A DNA stretch of 64,000 nt from Deinococcus planocerae (GCF_002869765.1 NZ_PNOR01000001.1:160505-224504); one strand, 5' to 3'; positions 7,534-16,923 are shown, counted from the first letter of the stretch. Numbers and translations are program-made. Notes: a model not told the origin generated them from the sequence alone.

Positions 7534-9458
7534 GCGGCCCTGAGACCTCCGGCGACGGGCGCGCGGGTGAGCCCACCTCCACGCCGGGACCCCGGCCTGC
7601 CTCCGACGTGGCCCGCAAAACCCGCTGGGAGCAGCACTTTCCGTGGGAGGGCCGCAGGCTCTTGGAGCAGCTTCAGTCGCTCACGCGCGGCAATCCGCCC
7701 CGGCAGGTGCTCGCCTACGTCTCGGAATCCCCCGAGTTGCGCGAGTTCCTGCGGCAGGGCGTCCTCACCCTCTGCGGCGCGTCCTGTTCCGCCCGGGTCC
7801 GCAGCGCCTACAAGACCGCGTACTTCTGGGTCACGGAGGAGGTGCGTCCCCTGTGGCGGCGGGCACATGCCGACCGCCTCACCCTCACGTACCCCCGCCT
7901 GGCGGACGAAAACCCCGGGCGGTTTCTTCAGGAAGCCTACCCGCTGGCCGCCGTGCTGGAACGCGAGGGCGTCCGGGCAGACTTTCAGCCGGGCGACACG
8001 GGCGAACCGGCCTATCACGCGGCCTTGTGGCGCGGGGACAGGGAACTCTGGCGCGGCTCGTGCTTCGTCCCGCTCGCGCCCCGAGAGTCGCCCGATGGCC
8101 GAACCGTTCTCGCCCCCACCGGCTGGCTGCGTGTCCAGGGGGAGGGCGGGCCGCTTCACGACGCTCCCCTTCCCACCGACGGGGAGCTGTTCTGGGACTG
8201 GTACAGCGGCACCGTTCTCCCGCACGTCCTGCGCCTCGCCGACGAGCGGCAGGACGGGCTGGTGTTCAAGAACCTGTCGGTGACGGTCCACGCCTCCGAA
8301 CCGGACCTCGCGCTGGACGTGCTGGACGAGCGTGTCAGCATGACCGAGGCGCTCACCGAGGAGGTGTACTTCGGGACGCTGGAGGCCCTGAAGCGGCACA
8401 CGTCCACCCCCACGGAGTCCCGCACCCTCACGCCGGGTCGCATCGTCCCGGTCGCGCGGTCGACGCCCGGACAGGACGGCTGGGCGAGCGTCACCCTGAC
8501 CCAGTGGGCCGCTCCGCCGCAGGAAGCCGTGGGCCAGATTCCGCCCGAGTCCGACGGGATGGACCTGACCTCCACGCCCCTCGACCGACCCTGGCCTCCC
8601 GCCCGCATCTGGGCCTACGCGCGGCACCTCGCGCGCCAGCACGGCCTCACCTGGCAGGTTCCCGCCTTCAGCGTGGACGGTCGGCCCGTCCCAGCCGTCC
8701 TGCGCACGGGGCGGGACACGCCGGAGGGGGTACTGGTCACGGGCGGGCAGCACGCCAACGAGACCACCGGCCCGGTGGCGGCCCTGCACCTGATCGCGCC
8801 GCTCGCCGCCACCGACCTCAATTTTGCGGTGATCCCCCTGGAGAACCCCGACGGCGCGTTCTTGCACCGCGCCCTGACCCGGGTCGCCCCCGAGCATATG
8901 CACCACGCGGCGCGCTACACGTCTCTGGGGGATGACCTCGAGGCGAGGCTGCGTCAGGGCCAACCCCGCTGGGAGGCACGCGCTCGGGCCTGGGCTCGGG
9001 AAGAGGTGAACGCGACCTTGCACCTGAACCTGCACGGCTACCCGGCGCACGAGTGGGTCCGGCCCTACAGCGGCTACGCCCCCCACGGCTTCGAGTCGTG
9101 GGCGCTGCCCGCCGGATTCGTCACGATCGTGTGGTACTGGCCGGGGCAGGCGGAGACGGCCCGCGCCCTGGCGGACGTGATCGCGCTTTGCCTCCAAGAG
9201 GAAACAGATGTGGCGGCTCATGCGGCCCGGGCGTTTCGCGCGAGTGCCGCGCACCTGGCGCAACCGCACTATCAACTCATTCACGGCCTGCCGTTTATCC
9301 TCGCGGAACAAGCGGCTGCCCTGTGTCCCCTCACCGTGATCACCGAGGCGCCCGACGAGACCATCTACGGGGAGCACTTCCAGATGTTCGTGCGCGCCCA
9401 CCTCGCCGTGTGCGAGGCGGCGGTCGGCTTTCACCTCGACCGGCTGGGCGGAACTTGA
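7530..9458 (+). CDS. M14 zinc carboxypeptidase-like protein with long N-terminal region
   Basis: A 642-residue protein. The C-terminal part is M14-like: GGQHANETTGP supplies the zinc-binding HxxE pair (H408, E411), NLHG carries the third ligand (H502), and TVITEAPDET near the end could hold the catalytic Glu. The first 380 or so residues have no domain I recognise. I start at GTG 7530, overlapping the permease stop by four bases; another in-frame GTG at 7608 (VARKTRWEQHF) is possible because residues 1-26 look disordered. No signal peptide is visible, so it should act in the cytosol on what the operon's transporter imports, probably removing an amino acid or acyl group (inference). Confidence 0.75.
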   Translation: MSGPETSGDGRAGEPTSTPGPRPASDVARKTRWEQHFPWEGRRLLEQLQSLTRGNPPRQVLAYVSESPELREFLRQGVLTLCGASCSARVRSAYKTAYFWVTEEVRPLWRRAHADRLTLTYPRLADENPGRFLQEAYPLAAVLEREGVRADFQPGDTGEPAYHAALWRGDRELWRGSCFVPLAPRESPDGRTVLAPTGWLRVQGEGGPLHDAPLPTDGELFWDWYSGTVLPHVLRLADERQDGLVFKNLSVTVHASEPDLALDVLDERVSMTEALTEEVYFGTLEALKRHTSTPTESRTLTPGRIVPVARSTPGQDGWASVTLTQWAAPPQEAVGQIPPESDGMDLTSTPLDRPWPPARIWAYARHLARQHGLTWQVPAFSVDGRPVPAVLRTGRDTPEGVLVTGGQHANETTGPVAALHLIAPLAATDLNFAVIPLENPDGAFLHRALTRVAPEHMHHAARYTSLGDDLEARLRQGQPRWEARARAWAREEVNATLHLNLHGYPAHEWVRPYSGYAPHGFESWALPAGFVTIVWYWPGQAETARALADVIALCLQEETDVAAHAARAFRASAAHLAQPHYQLIHGLPFILAEQAAALCPLTVITEAPDETIYGEHFQMFVRAHLAVCEAAVGFHLDRLGGT

Positions 9459-9993
9459 CGTGTCCTTCGGCCTCTCGCTGGGCGGCGAACCGTGGGGCCC
9501 ATCACCCCCTCCTGCTTGAGGAATGTGGCCCGACCTTGAGGCGTCCGCCCACCGACCCCCCCGACGTCGGGAGTGGCCCCCGGCCTCCAGGGAAAAAGGC
9601 CCTTCCGAAGAACGCCAGGGGCATGTGCCGAGGTCTCTGGAGAGGGTCTGGGGTTGCTCCCCGGCGCACCCCATCGACTTCCCGGCCTGTCCACCCGCCG
9701 GACCGTGCCGGGAGGCCAGGCTTCGAGCCCCGGTGAGCGTCGGCCACTCGGCGACCCGGTCTGAAGGGGGGTTCTAGAATTCGCGTGCCAGGACGCTCTT
9801 CCTCCCCGTTACCCGGTGCAACTCCCGGGCCCTTCTCTCGCGGTTGTGTTCGCCGGGCGGGCTCGCCTCCTTGAAGAGGCCCGGTGAGCGTTGTCCCTCC
9901 GATTGTCACCGGAGTCCAGTTTCATGACGCCCTCCCCCGGGCTGTGATAGGAGGAGATGTGCACCCTGCCAACCCAGTGAGAGGGGATCCCGA
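9459..9993. other. 535-bp gap between two transporter operons
   Basis: No convincing gene on either strand. The open frames are Pro/Arg/Gly-rich shadows. I find no strong hairpin-plus-T terminator. The right end carries AGGGG eight bases before the GTG start of the next permease. Confidence 0.5.
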
Positions 9994-10881
9994 GTGGTAA
10001 GCCTCCCGGCCCGGAGCGCGCCCCGGCGGGAAGGGGGCGTGGTCTGGCGCCGCCTCCGCCGCGACCGCGCCGCCCTGCTCGGCCTCGCGCTGTGCCTGCT
10101 GGTGGTCCTCGCCGCGCTGCTGGCCCCCTGGCTCGCCCCGCACGACCCGAACTACCAGTTCCCGGAAGGGCTCACCCTGGAGGGCGCTCCTCAGCCCCCA
10201 GGCCACACCTTCCTCCTGGGCACCGACCTCCTCGGGCGCGACCTGCTCTCGCGGCTGATCTGGGGGGCCCGGGCGTCCCTGATCGTCGGGGTGGTCGCCA
10301 ACGGGATCGCAGTGTTTCTGGGCGTGTTGATCGGGGCCATTGGCGGGCTGTGGCGCGGCCCGCTCGGCACGCTCGTCATGCGCTTCACGGACGTGATGAT
10401 GGCCTTCCCGGTGCTCCTCCTCGCCATCGCCCTGACGGCGATCCTGCGGCCCAGCCTGGGGATCGTGACGCTGGTGATCGCCCTGTTGAACTGGGTCGCG
10501 GTCGCCCGCGTGGTGTACGCCCAGGTCGTGTCCCTGCGCGAGCGTGAGTTCGTGGAGGCCGCGCAGGCGCTCGGGGCCACCGGCACCCGCGTCCTGTGGC
10601 GGCACGTCGCGCCCCACCTGATTCCGACCGCCCTGGTGTGGGGTTCGCTGGGGATCGGGACGACCGTGCTGCTCGAAGCCACCCTCTCCTTCCTGGGGGT
10701 GGGCGTGCAGCCCCCCACCCCGAGCTGGGGCGGCATCATCAACGAGAGCCAGAGCTACCTCACGACCGCCCCGTGGCTGGTGGTGTTTCCGGGCGCGGCG
10801 ATCCTCCTCACGTCGCTGGGCTTCAACCTCCTGGGGGAGGGGCTGCGCGACGCCCTCGACCCGGACGGGGGGCGGCGCTGA
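9994..10881 (+). CDS. ABC transporter permease, DppC type (formamidase operon)
   Basis: A 295-residue C-type permease of the dipeptide-importer class, first gene of the second operon. It shows the family marks HTFLLGTDLLGRDLLSRLIW, the EAA loop FVEAAQALGATGTRVLWRHV and LLEATLSFLGVGVQPPTPSW. The start is GTG 9994 with AGGGG eight bases upstream. Gene order here is C-B-binding protein, the reverse of the preceding operon, so the two are not simple tandem copies. The stop shares one base with the next ATG (TGATG). Confidence 0.92.
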   Translation: MVSLPARSAPRREGGVVWRRLRRDRAALLGLALCLLVVLAALLAPWLAPHDPNYQFPEGLTLEGAPQPPGHTFLLGTDLLGRDLLSRLIWGARASLIVGVVANGIAVFLGVLIGAIGGLWRGPLGTLVMRFTDVMMAFPVLLLAIALTAILRPSLGIVTLVIALLNWVAVARVVYAQVVSLREREFVEAAQALGATGTRVLWRHVAPHLIPTALVWGSLGIGTTVLLEATLSFLGVGVQPPTPSWGGIINESQSYLTTAPWLVVFPGAAILLTSLGFNLLGEGLRDALDPDGGRR

Positions 10882-11801
10882 TGCTGCCGTTCGCGGTCTC
10901 GCGCCTGTTCCAGAGCTTCGGGGTCCTGCTGGTCGCGTCCGTCCTTACCTTCGGGTTGATCTTCCTGCTGCCCGCCGACCCCGCCCGGCTCGTCGCGGGG
11001 CCGAGCGCCAGCGTCCAGACCGTAAACAGCATCCGGCACGAACTCGGGCTCGACCGCCCTTTTCTCGTGCAGTACGGGCGCTATCTGGGCGGGCTGGTGC
11101 GCGGCGACCTGGGGCGCTCGTACAAGCAGCAGTCGGGGGTGAGTTCGCTGATCGCCTCGCGGATCGGGCCGACCTTCCAGCTCATGCTGGGGGCCATCGT
11201 GCTCGAACTCCTCCTCGGGCTGCCGCTGGGGATCTGGGCGGCCCTGCGGCGGGGGCGCTGGCCCGACCGCCTGGTGATGGGCTTCGCCTTTCTGGGAGCG
11301 TCGGCGCCGCAGTTCTGGCTGGGCCTGAGCCTGGTGTATCTGCTCGCCTACGGGCTGAACCTTTTCCCGCTCGGGGGGTACGGCGGGCTCTCGCACCTGT
11401 TCCTACCTGCCCTGACCCTGGGGCTCGGCGGCGCGGGGTGGTACGCGCGGATGATGCGCTCCAGCCTGCTCGACGTGCTTTCCCGCGACTTCGTTCGCAC
11501 GGCCCGCGCCAAGGGCCTCGCGCCTACCCGGGTGATCGTCCGGCACGCCCTGCGCAACGCCGTCACGCCCATCGTCACCATGATCGGCCTCGACATCGGC
11601 GCCTTCATGGGCGGCGTGGTCGTCGTGGAGAGCGTCTTCGGGTGGCCGGGGCTGGGCAGGCTGGTGTGGGACGCGATCCGCGTGGTGGACATTCCCGTCA
11701 TCGTCGGCGTGGTGATTTTCAGCGCGCTCGTGATCACGCTGGGGAACCTGCTGGCGGACCTCGTGCAGCTCGTGATCGATCCGCGGGTCAGGTACGCGTG
11801 A
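10881..11801 (+). CDS. ABC transporter permease, DppB type (formamidase operon)
   Basis: A 306-residue B-type permease. It begins at ATG 10881, sharing a base with the preceding TGA; the open frame upstream of this lies inside the previous gene and is not coding. Landmarks are the ELGLDRPFLVQYGRYLGGLV loop, the EAA loop FVRTARAKGLAPTRVIVRHA, and VVVVESVFGWPGLGRL. It should form the membrane channel with the C-type protein just upstream and take its cargo from the binding protein encoded next. Confidence 0.93.
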   Translation: MLPFAVSRLFQSFGVLLVASVLTFGLIFLLPADPARLVAGPSASVQTVNSIRHELGLDRPFLVQYGRYLGGLVRGDLGRSYKQQSGVSSLIASRIGPTFQLMLGAIVLELLLGLPLGIWAALRRGRWPDRLVMGFAFLGASAPQFWLGLSLVYLLAYGLNLFPLGGYGGLSHLFLPALTLGLGGAGWYARMMRSSLLDVLSRDFVRTARAKGLAPTRVIVRHALRNAVTPIVTMIGLDIGAFMGGVVVVESVFGWPGLGRLVWDAIRVVDIPVIVGVVIFSALVITLGNLLADLVQLVIDPRVRYA

Positions 11802-11882
11802 GGCGAAATGCGGCTCAAAAGCTCCTCCCCTTGACTTGCGGAAGGGAAGGCATCTTCCTCGCGGTGAAGCTGGTCACACGCC

Positions 11883-11938
11883 CCCTCACCCCGGCCCTCC
11901 GCTTCGCGGCTCTGCGAGTCACCCGCAAGGGGAGAGGG
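11883..11938. repeat. REP-like imperfect inverted repeat
   Basis: CCCTCACCCC at 11883-11892 faces GGGGAGAGGG at 11929-11938, with one mismatch and a GC-rich middle that itself contains a small palindrome (CCGCTTCGCGG). It lies between the DppB-type gene and the binding-protein gene. It may be a dispersed repeat or an mRNA-stabilising hairpin that lets the binding protein be made in excess of the permeases. Only one copy was found in the window. Confidence 0.45.
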
Positions 11939-11979
11939 AGAAAACAACGTCCCTTCCTCTCCCCACCAAAGGAGAACCT

Positions 11980-13584
11980 ATGAAAAAGCCCCTCGGTCTG
12001 ACGCTCCTCCTCGGCCTCACCGTCGCGCTCGCCCAGCAGGCGCCGCAGCGGGGCGGCTCCATCACCGTCTCCTACAAGGACGACGTGACGACCCTCGACC
12101 CCGCCATCGGGTACGACTACCAGAACTGGCCGATGGAGAAGATGGTCTTTGACGCCCTGCTCGACTACAAGCCCGGCTCGACGACCCTGGAGCCCCGCCT
12201 CGCCGCGAAGATGCCCGAGGTGTCGAAGGACGGGAAGACGTACACCTTCACCTTGAGGAAGGGCGTCAAGTTCCACAACGGGCGCACGATGACGGCGGAC
12301 GACGTGAAGTACACGCTGGAGCGGCTGCTCGACCCCAGGACGAAAAGCCCCGGACAGAGCTTCTACACCGGGATTCAGGGGGCCCAGGCGTTCGTGGACG
12401 GCAAGGCGAAGAGCGTCACCGGCATCCAGGTTCTCGCGCCCGACCGGGTGCGGATCACCCTGACCGCGCCGAACGCCGCCTTCCTCAACATCATGGCGAT
12501 GAACTTCGCCTTCATCGTGCCGAAGGAGGCGGTGGCCGCGGCGAAGGGGGACTTCGGGCACAAGCCGGTGGGGACGGGGCCCTTCAAGCTCACCTCCTGG
12601 GTCTCCGGGCAGCAGCTCAAGTTCGACCGCAACCCGAACTACTTCATGGCGGGGCTGCCCTCCCTCGACAACGTGACCGTCAAGGTGGGCCTCGACCCCT
12701 CCGTGGCCTTCCTGAGCCTCCAGCGCGGCGAGGTGGACCTCCTCGGGGACGGCATCCCGCCCGCCCAGTTCCTTCAGGTCACCCGTGACCCGAAGTTCAA
12801 GCCCAACATCGTCTCCAAAACGTCGGTCAACACGACGTACCTGAGCCTCAACACGGGCGTGAAGCCCCTGAACGACGTGCGGGTGCGGCGGGCGATCAAC
12901 CAGGCGGTCAACAAGACCAAGATTCTGCGGATCATCAACGGGCGCGGCGTGGTCGCCCAGGGGGTGCTGCCGCCCCTGATGCCGGGGTATGACAAGAACG
13001 AGCGCGGCTACGCCTACGACCCGGCGAAGGCGAAGGCGCTCCTCGCGGCGGCGGGCTTCCCGAACGGCTTCGAGACGACCCTCTACACCAACTCCACCGA
13101 CCCCAACCCGCGCATCGCGCAGAGCATCCAGCAGGACCTCGCGCAGGTCGGGATCAGGGTGCAGATCAAGAGCCTCGCACAGAGCAGCGTGATCGACGCG
13201 GCGGGCACCCCGAAGACGGTGCCGATGGTGTGGTCGGGCGGCATGGCCTGGACCCAGGACTACCCCGACCCCAGCGACTTCTACTGGCCGATCCTGTCGT
13301 GCAAGAGCGCCGTGCAGGGCGGCTGGAACTGGCCGATGTACTGCGACAAGGCGCTCGACGCCCGCGCTGACCGGGCCGACCGCATGGTGGCCCCGGGGCA
13401 GAGAAACGCCCGCCTCGCCGAGTACGGTAAAATCTTTGCGGCTTTGAACAAGCAGGCGGTGTGGGTCCCCGTCTACCACGAGGTCCGCTACATGATGAAG
13501 TCCGACCGACTGGTGGGCGACGTGAACAATCTCGTGGACCCCACCCACCTCATCAACTACGAGCGCCTGTCGGTGCGGAAGTAA
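11980..13584 (+). CDS. Peptide-type ABC transporter substrate-binding protein (formamidase operon)
   Basis: A 534-residue exported binding protein, SBP family 5. The signal peptide MKKPLGLTLLLGLTVALAQQ is followed by GGSITVSYKDDVTTLDPAIG, the family TFTLRKGVKFHNGRTMTADD region and PVGTGPFKL. The start is ATG 11980 with AAAGGAG six bases upstream; the frame stays open upstream but that part is the REP-like spacer. It follows two permease genes and precedes a formamidase-type enzyme ten bases after its stop, so its ligand is likely an amide or an amidated peptide (inference). Confidence 0.92.
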   Translation: MKKPLGLTLLLGLTVALAQQAPQRGGSITVSYKDDVTTLDPAIGYDYQNWPMEKMVFDALLDYKPGSTTLEPRLAAKMPEVSKDGKTYTFTLRKGVKFHNGRTMTADDVKYTLERLLDPRTKSPGQSFYTGIQGAQAFVDGKAKSVTGIQVLAPDRVRITLTAPNAAFLNIMAMNFAFIVPKEAVAAAKGDFGHKPVGTGPFKLTSWVSGQQLKFDRNPNYFMAGLPSLDNVTVKVGLDPSVAFLSLQRGEVDLLGDGIPPAQFLQVTRDPKFKPNIVSKTSVNTTYLSLNTGVKPLNDVRVRRAINQAVNKTKILRIINGRGVVAQGVLPPLMPGYDKNERGYAYDPAKAKALLAAAGFPNGFETTLYTNSTDPNPRIAQSIQQDLAQVGIRVQIKSLAQSSVIDAAGTPKTVPMVWSGGMAWTQDYPDPSDFYWPILSCKSAVQGGWNWPMYCDKALDARADRADRMVAPGQRNARLAEYGKIFAALNKQAVWVPVYHEVRYMMKSDRLVGDVNNLVDPTHLINYERLSVRK

Positions 13585-13594
13585 GGTGCTGCCC

Positions 13595-14524
13595 ATGACG
13601 ACGCGCCCGAAATGCACCATCCACGACCACCACTTCGGCTGGGACAACAGCCTGCCGCCCAAGCTGGAGGTCGAGCCCGGCGAGGTCATCGAGTTCGAGG
13701 TGGTGGACTCCAGCGGCGGCCAGTTCACCCGGGCGTCCACGCACAACGACGTGAGCGTCCTCGACTTCGCCAAGGTGAACCCCGTCACCGGCCCGATCTT
13801 CGTGCGGGGGGCCGAGCCGGGGGACGCCCTCACCGTGGATATCCTCGACTTCCGTCCCTCGGGCTTCGGGTGGACGGCAGCGATTCCCGGCTTCGGGCTG
13901 CTGTCGGACGACTTTCCCGAGCCGTACCTCAAGCTCTGGCACTACGGGGAGACGACCGCGGAGTTCCTGCCGGGGATCGAGATTCCTGTGCGGCCCTTTC
14001 CGGGCACCATCGGGAACGCGCCCGCAGAAAGTGGGCACCACTCGGTCGTGCCGCCGCGCGCGGTGGGCGGCAACATGGACATCCGCGACCTGACGGCGGG
14101 CTCGACCCTGCTCCTCCCCGTCGCGGTGCCGGGGGCGCTGTTCTCGGTGGGCGACACCCACGCGGCGCAGGGGGACGGCGAGGTGTGCGGCACGGCCATC
14201 GAGTCGGCCATGCACGTCACGCTGCGCTTCGGGCTCCAGAAGGGGGCGAACCTGCCCACGCCGCGCTTCTCCACGCCGGGGGCGGTCACGTCGCACATCG
14301 ACCGGATGGGCTACCACGTCACGACCGGCATCGGCCCCGACCTCTTCGCCGCCTCGCGGGACGCGACCCGCTTCATGGTGGACTTCATGGCGGGGGAGTA
14401 CGGCCTGAACCCGGTGGACGCCTACCTGCTGTGCAGCGTCGCGGCAGACCTGCGGATCAGCGAGATCGTCGACGCCCCCAACTGGCTGGTGAGCCTCTAC
14501 CTGCCCCGGGCGATCTTCCAGTAG
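13595..14524 (+). CDS. Acetamidase/formamidase family protein
   Basis: A 309-residue cytosolic amidohydrolase of the FmdA/AmdA family, which cleaves short-chain amides to ammonia and the acid. Visible family features are the HHFGWDNSLPP opening, VTGPIFVRGAEPGDALTVDI, the SGHHSVVPPRAVGGNMDIRD core and SVGDTHAAQGDGEVCGTAIE. The ATG at 13595 has AAGG eight bases upstream and is preferred over a GTG at 13586. It is the last gene of an operon with a complete importer minus ATPase. This suggests that the amide is actively taken up and used as nitrogen or carbon source. Confidence 0.92.
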   Translation: MTTRPKCTIHDHHFGWDNSLPPKLEVEPGEVIEFEVVDSSGGQFTRASTHNDVSVLDFAKVNPVTGPIFVRGAEPGDALTVDILDFRPSGFGWTAAIPGFGLLSDDFPEPYLKLWHYGETTAEFLPGIEIPVRPFPGTIGNAPAESGHHSVVPPRAVGGNMDIRDLTAGSTLLLPVAVPGALFSVGDTHAAQGDGEVCGTAIESAMHVTLRFGLQKGANLPTPRFSTPGAVTSHIDRMGYHVTTGIGPDLFAASRDATRFMVDFMAGEYGLNPVDAYLLCSVAADLRISEIVDAPNWLVSLYLPRAIFQ

Positions 14525-14887
14525 GGGTACGCGAGGGACAATGACCGGGTGACCTCGCGCGAACCACCCAAGCGGCCCGGCCTGGGAGCGGCACGCGGCG
14601 CTGCTGGAGAGGCGGCCCAAAGTGAGGCGGCAGGTGGTGGTCACGAGCGAGGACCGCCCCCGGGGTGGGCGGCTCGTGGCGGCACGCTGCAAACCGGTTC
14701 ATATCGCGGTGCCCAAAAACCCACCTGCAACTCCACCTTAGACGGTTCCCCAGATGAATGGATAGGGTAATGCGGCACTCGGCTCCATGCTGGTGTCCCT
14801 ACACGATCCAGCAATTTTAGTAGATATTGTCTGTGCAAGCCGCAGTCAAGCGGCCTGTTTCTCAGGCATAGCGGGGCTACGACAAGA
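14525..14887. other. Gap of about 360 bp
   Basis: No supported gene. One frame at about 14573-14740 gives a basic peptide (AWERHAALLERRPKVRRQVV) that might be a relic, but it has no start and no recognised family. The stretch after 14740 is more AT-rich than its surroundings and leads into the truncated HupE/UreJ gene. Confidence 0.4.
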
Positions 14888-15339
14888 TTGATCCTGGTAT
14901 CGGCCATCCACGCCCTGCGGCCGATCTTTCCCGGACGGGAGATGGTCGTGGCGGGGGGCTTCGGGCTGATCCACGGCCTGGCCTTCTCGTACACGCTGGC
15001 GGAGCTCAACCTCAACCCCTGGCAGACGGCGCTGAGCCTGCTGGGCTTGAACTTGGGGATTGAGGCGATGCAGCTCATCGTCATCGCCGTGACGATGCCC
15101 TGGCTGATCTTGCTGGCACAAACCAGGCTGTATTCCCCCGTGCGCGTGGTGGGGGCCTCACTCGCCGTCCTGGCGTCGCTATGCTGACTGGGCGACCGGG
15201 TGGGCTGGCGAACCCCCTGGGTACCCTCGCCGACAGCCTCGGGACCGTCGGCCCCTGGGCCCTGCTGGGGCTGGCGGCCCTGGCCGCGCTGGGGTTCGCC
15301 TTCCAGAAACTACCGAACACCGAAACACCCTTAACTTGA
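14888..15339 (+). pseudogene. HupE/UreJ family membrane protein, truncated and broken
   Basis: The translation from 14888 gives ALRPIFPGREMVVAGGFGLI, then HGLAFSYTLAEL and LLGLNLGIEAMQLIVIAV. This is the second half of the HupE/UreJ family, putative nickel/cobalt permeases or accessory proteins. The N-terminal half is missing. A TGA at 15185-15187 interrupts the frame where a Trp codon would fit. The last helix (GPWALLGLAALAALGFAF) continues in another frame up to a stop at 15337-15339. Loss of the front, a nonsense change and a frameshift together mark it as dead. Confidence 0.65.
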
Positions 15340-15365
15340 CCGCCTCAACAGAGTTGGTGATGGCC

Positions 15366-15398
15366 GGAGAACGCCCTCTTAAGCGTTCTCCTCCTTTT
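15366..15398 (+). terminator. Intrinsic terminator
   Basis: A nine-base-pair stem (GGAGAACGC at 15366-15374, GCGTTCTCC at 15383-15391) with an eight-base loop is followed by TCCTTTT. It lies about 25 bases after the end of the HupE/UreJ remnant and probably ended that transcript. Confidence 0.75.
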
Positions 15399-15446
15399 CA
15401 AGGTTGTGTTTTTGCATCCGAGGCTGAAGAGTTCGCTCAATGAGCA

Positions 15447-15545
15447 GACTCTGTTGGCGAATTCTTGGGAGGGCGCGACAAGCGCTTGTCGATGGCTGTT
15501 CGTTGCGGCTGAACCCAGCCTCCATCTGAATTCGCCAACAGAATC
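15447..15545. mobile_element. 99-bp MITE-like element
   Basis: Two 18-bp arms in inverted orientation, GACTCTGTTGGCGAATTC at 15447-15464 and its complement at 15528-15545 with one mismatch, bound a 63-bp interior. The interior contains a perfect 16-bp palindrome (CGACAAGCGCTTGTCG, 15476-15491). The size, terminal repeats and lack of coding capacity fit a miniature inverted-repeat element. It directly abuts the left end proposed for the neighbouring IS. Confidence 0.6.
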
Positions 15546-16396
15546 AGGGGTCGCGTAGAACGCCGTTTAGGGCTGGGCGAGGTTGTGAGCGAGCACGGCC
15601 AGGACGGTGCGCAGCCGGAGTGAAGCGAGCGTTTTGGCTTGCACTGAGCGGATTTGTGATGCCACCAACTGTGAAAAGACGGTTTCGACGCGTTTGCGCA
15701 GCTTCGGGTGGCGGAACTCCCGCCACCCGCTGTCATAGCGGGTGTTCTTTTTGGGTGGGAACACGTAACCTAAGGCAGCATACCCCTGATCGCCGACCAC
15801 TTTTGGTCCACCCAGGTCGGCCCACTTTCGGTTCAACTCACAGCCCACCGTCAGGTCGTGCAAGTTGGCTGGTCTGAGAAGGTACCGCACGATCTCACCG
15901 AGCGGCGAGACCCAAGCATGGAGTTTATACCCATACACGTCTCCCTGCGTTCCAAACCCCCATCGTGCCCCGGGAAATTTGCAGCGTTTGCCGCGCTTGG
16001 GACGACAGACGGGCAGGGGGCATGGAGTCGATGATGACCTCGGCGTACCGCCCTGAGGGTTGGACCAGGGCTTCAAGCTGGTCGAGGAGACGCAGCCCAC
16101 GGATGTACGCCCGCGTGTACGAGGGAAGACCGCTTCGGTCTTTCCCCAGTAGGTTCCACCAGACAGAGGGTAGGGATGCTTGAAGACCGGGCGGGCGAGC
16201 AACAGCGCAACCAATAGAGCGTCCGTTAGTTTCTGGTGCTTGCACCGCTTCTGATCGCTGAAATACCGTTTCGTCCAACGATGTAGCAGACGGATGACCG
16301 CACGACGGCCTAGACTGTGATGGGGACGGTATCTGCACATACCGTCCCCATTTTTCCTCGTCTCCGTGCTGGTTGGGCCTCTCCAACTCAACCCCT
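15546..16396. mobile_element. Degenerate insertion sequence (about 850 bp, DDE transposase)
   Basis: The element is bounded by imperfect terminal repeats: AGGGGTCGCGTAGAAC at 15546, and the right end 16381-16396 reading AGGGGTTGAGTTGGAG on the other strand (about 11 of 16 positions agree). It contains one transposase gene on the minus strand. No target duplication is obvious next to the ends. The transposase resembles the IS982 or IS5-type DDE group. The boundaries are my estimate. Confidence 0.55.
15567..16340 (-). pseudogene. IS transposase with two compensating frameshifts
   Basis: The C-terminal part reads as a normal DDE transposase: GYKLHAWVSPLGEIVRYLLR, VVGDQGYAALGY for the second Asp, and RKRVETVFSQLVASQIRSVQ for the Glu. 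The first Asp (EVIIDSMP) lies in a different frame. The N-terminus and C-terminus share one frame, while the segment from about 16170 to 16020 (SYTRAYIRGLRLLDQLEALV) is in another. The changes are near a C/T-rich run at about 16165 and at a five-base homopolymer at 16016-16020. Two opposite single-base indels best explain this, so it is probably inactive. I start at the ATG giving MCRYRPHHS. Confidence 0.7.
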
Positions 16397-16923
16397 AAAC
16401 AGGGTAACCCAGCAATCTTAAATTAATACACCCTAGGGCAGGAGGGAGAACCAGGAACACGCGAACTTACCCTCCCTCTCCCACCCCTTCGCCCCTGCCC
16501 CAGCCTGACTCCTGGATCCATGCAACCCTGCCGTTTTCAAGCATCCGCTGGCCCGCAGTCGGCACACCCATCGAAGTCATGTTGGACGACTCCCGGACTT
16601 CCGAATCAAATGGTTGGACTCATCTGTGCAGCACATCGACATGCTGATGTGCAGCTTGTCTGGCAACAGTCGCCCACTCCAGGACATATGGTGTTGCCAC
16701 CCCACACCTCAACCGACCGAGTGAAGTCGGCGGGCAGCCCCGTCCCGGGTGGCGGGGCTTTCACACGCGGACTCCAACATGTGAAGGTGCGTGTGCTTGA
16801 GCCGAAGCAGTGGGCGCCCGCCTGGACAACGCGAAAGCTTCCTCGTCGTCGCCGCGTCCCGTTCCCGAGCTACAATTCGATCCGTTCCAGGTAGGCTTCC
16901 AGGGTCTTCAGATCACGCCATCG
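16397..16923. other. Gap of about 530 bp between IS and Tn3 remnant
   Basis: No supported gene. On the minus strand just left of the Tn3 scar a short frame ends in WRDLKTLEAYLERIEL and a stop, possibly the tail of another lost protein. The rest shows only Pro/Ser-rich shadow frames. Confidence 0.4.

Noticed and set aside
15567..16340. Programmed ribosomal frameshifting in the IS transposase
   Set aside because: Two opposite shifts are needed, and only the second lies at a homopolymer. Programmed systems use one shift, so decay or sequencing error is simpler.
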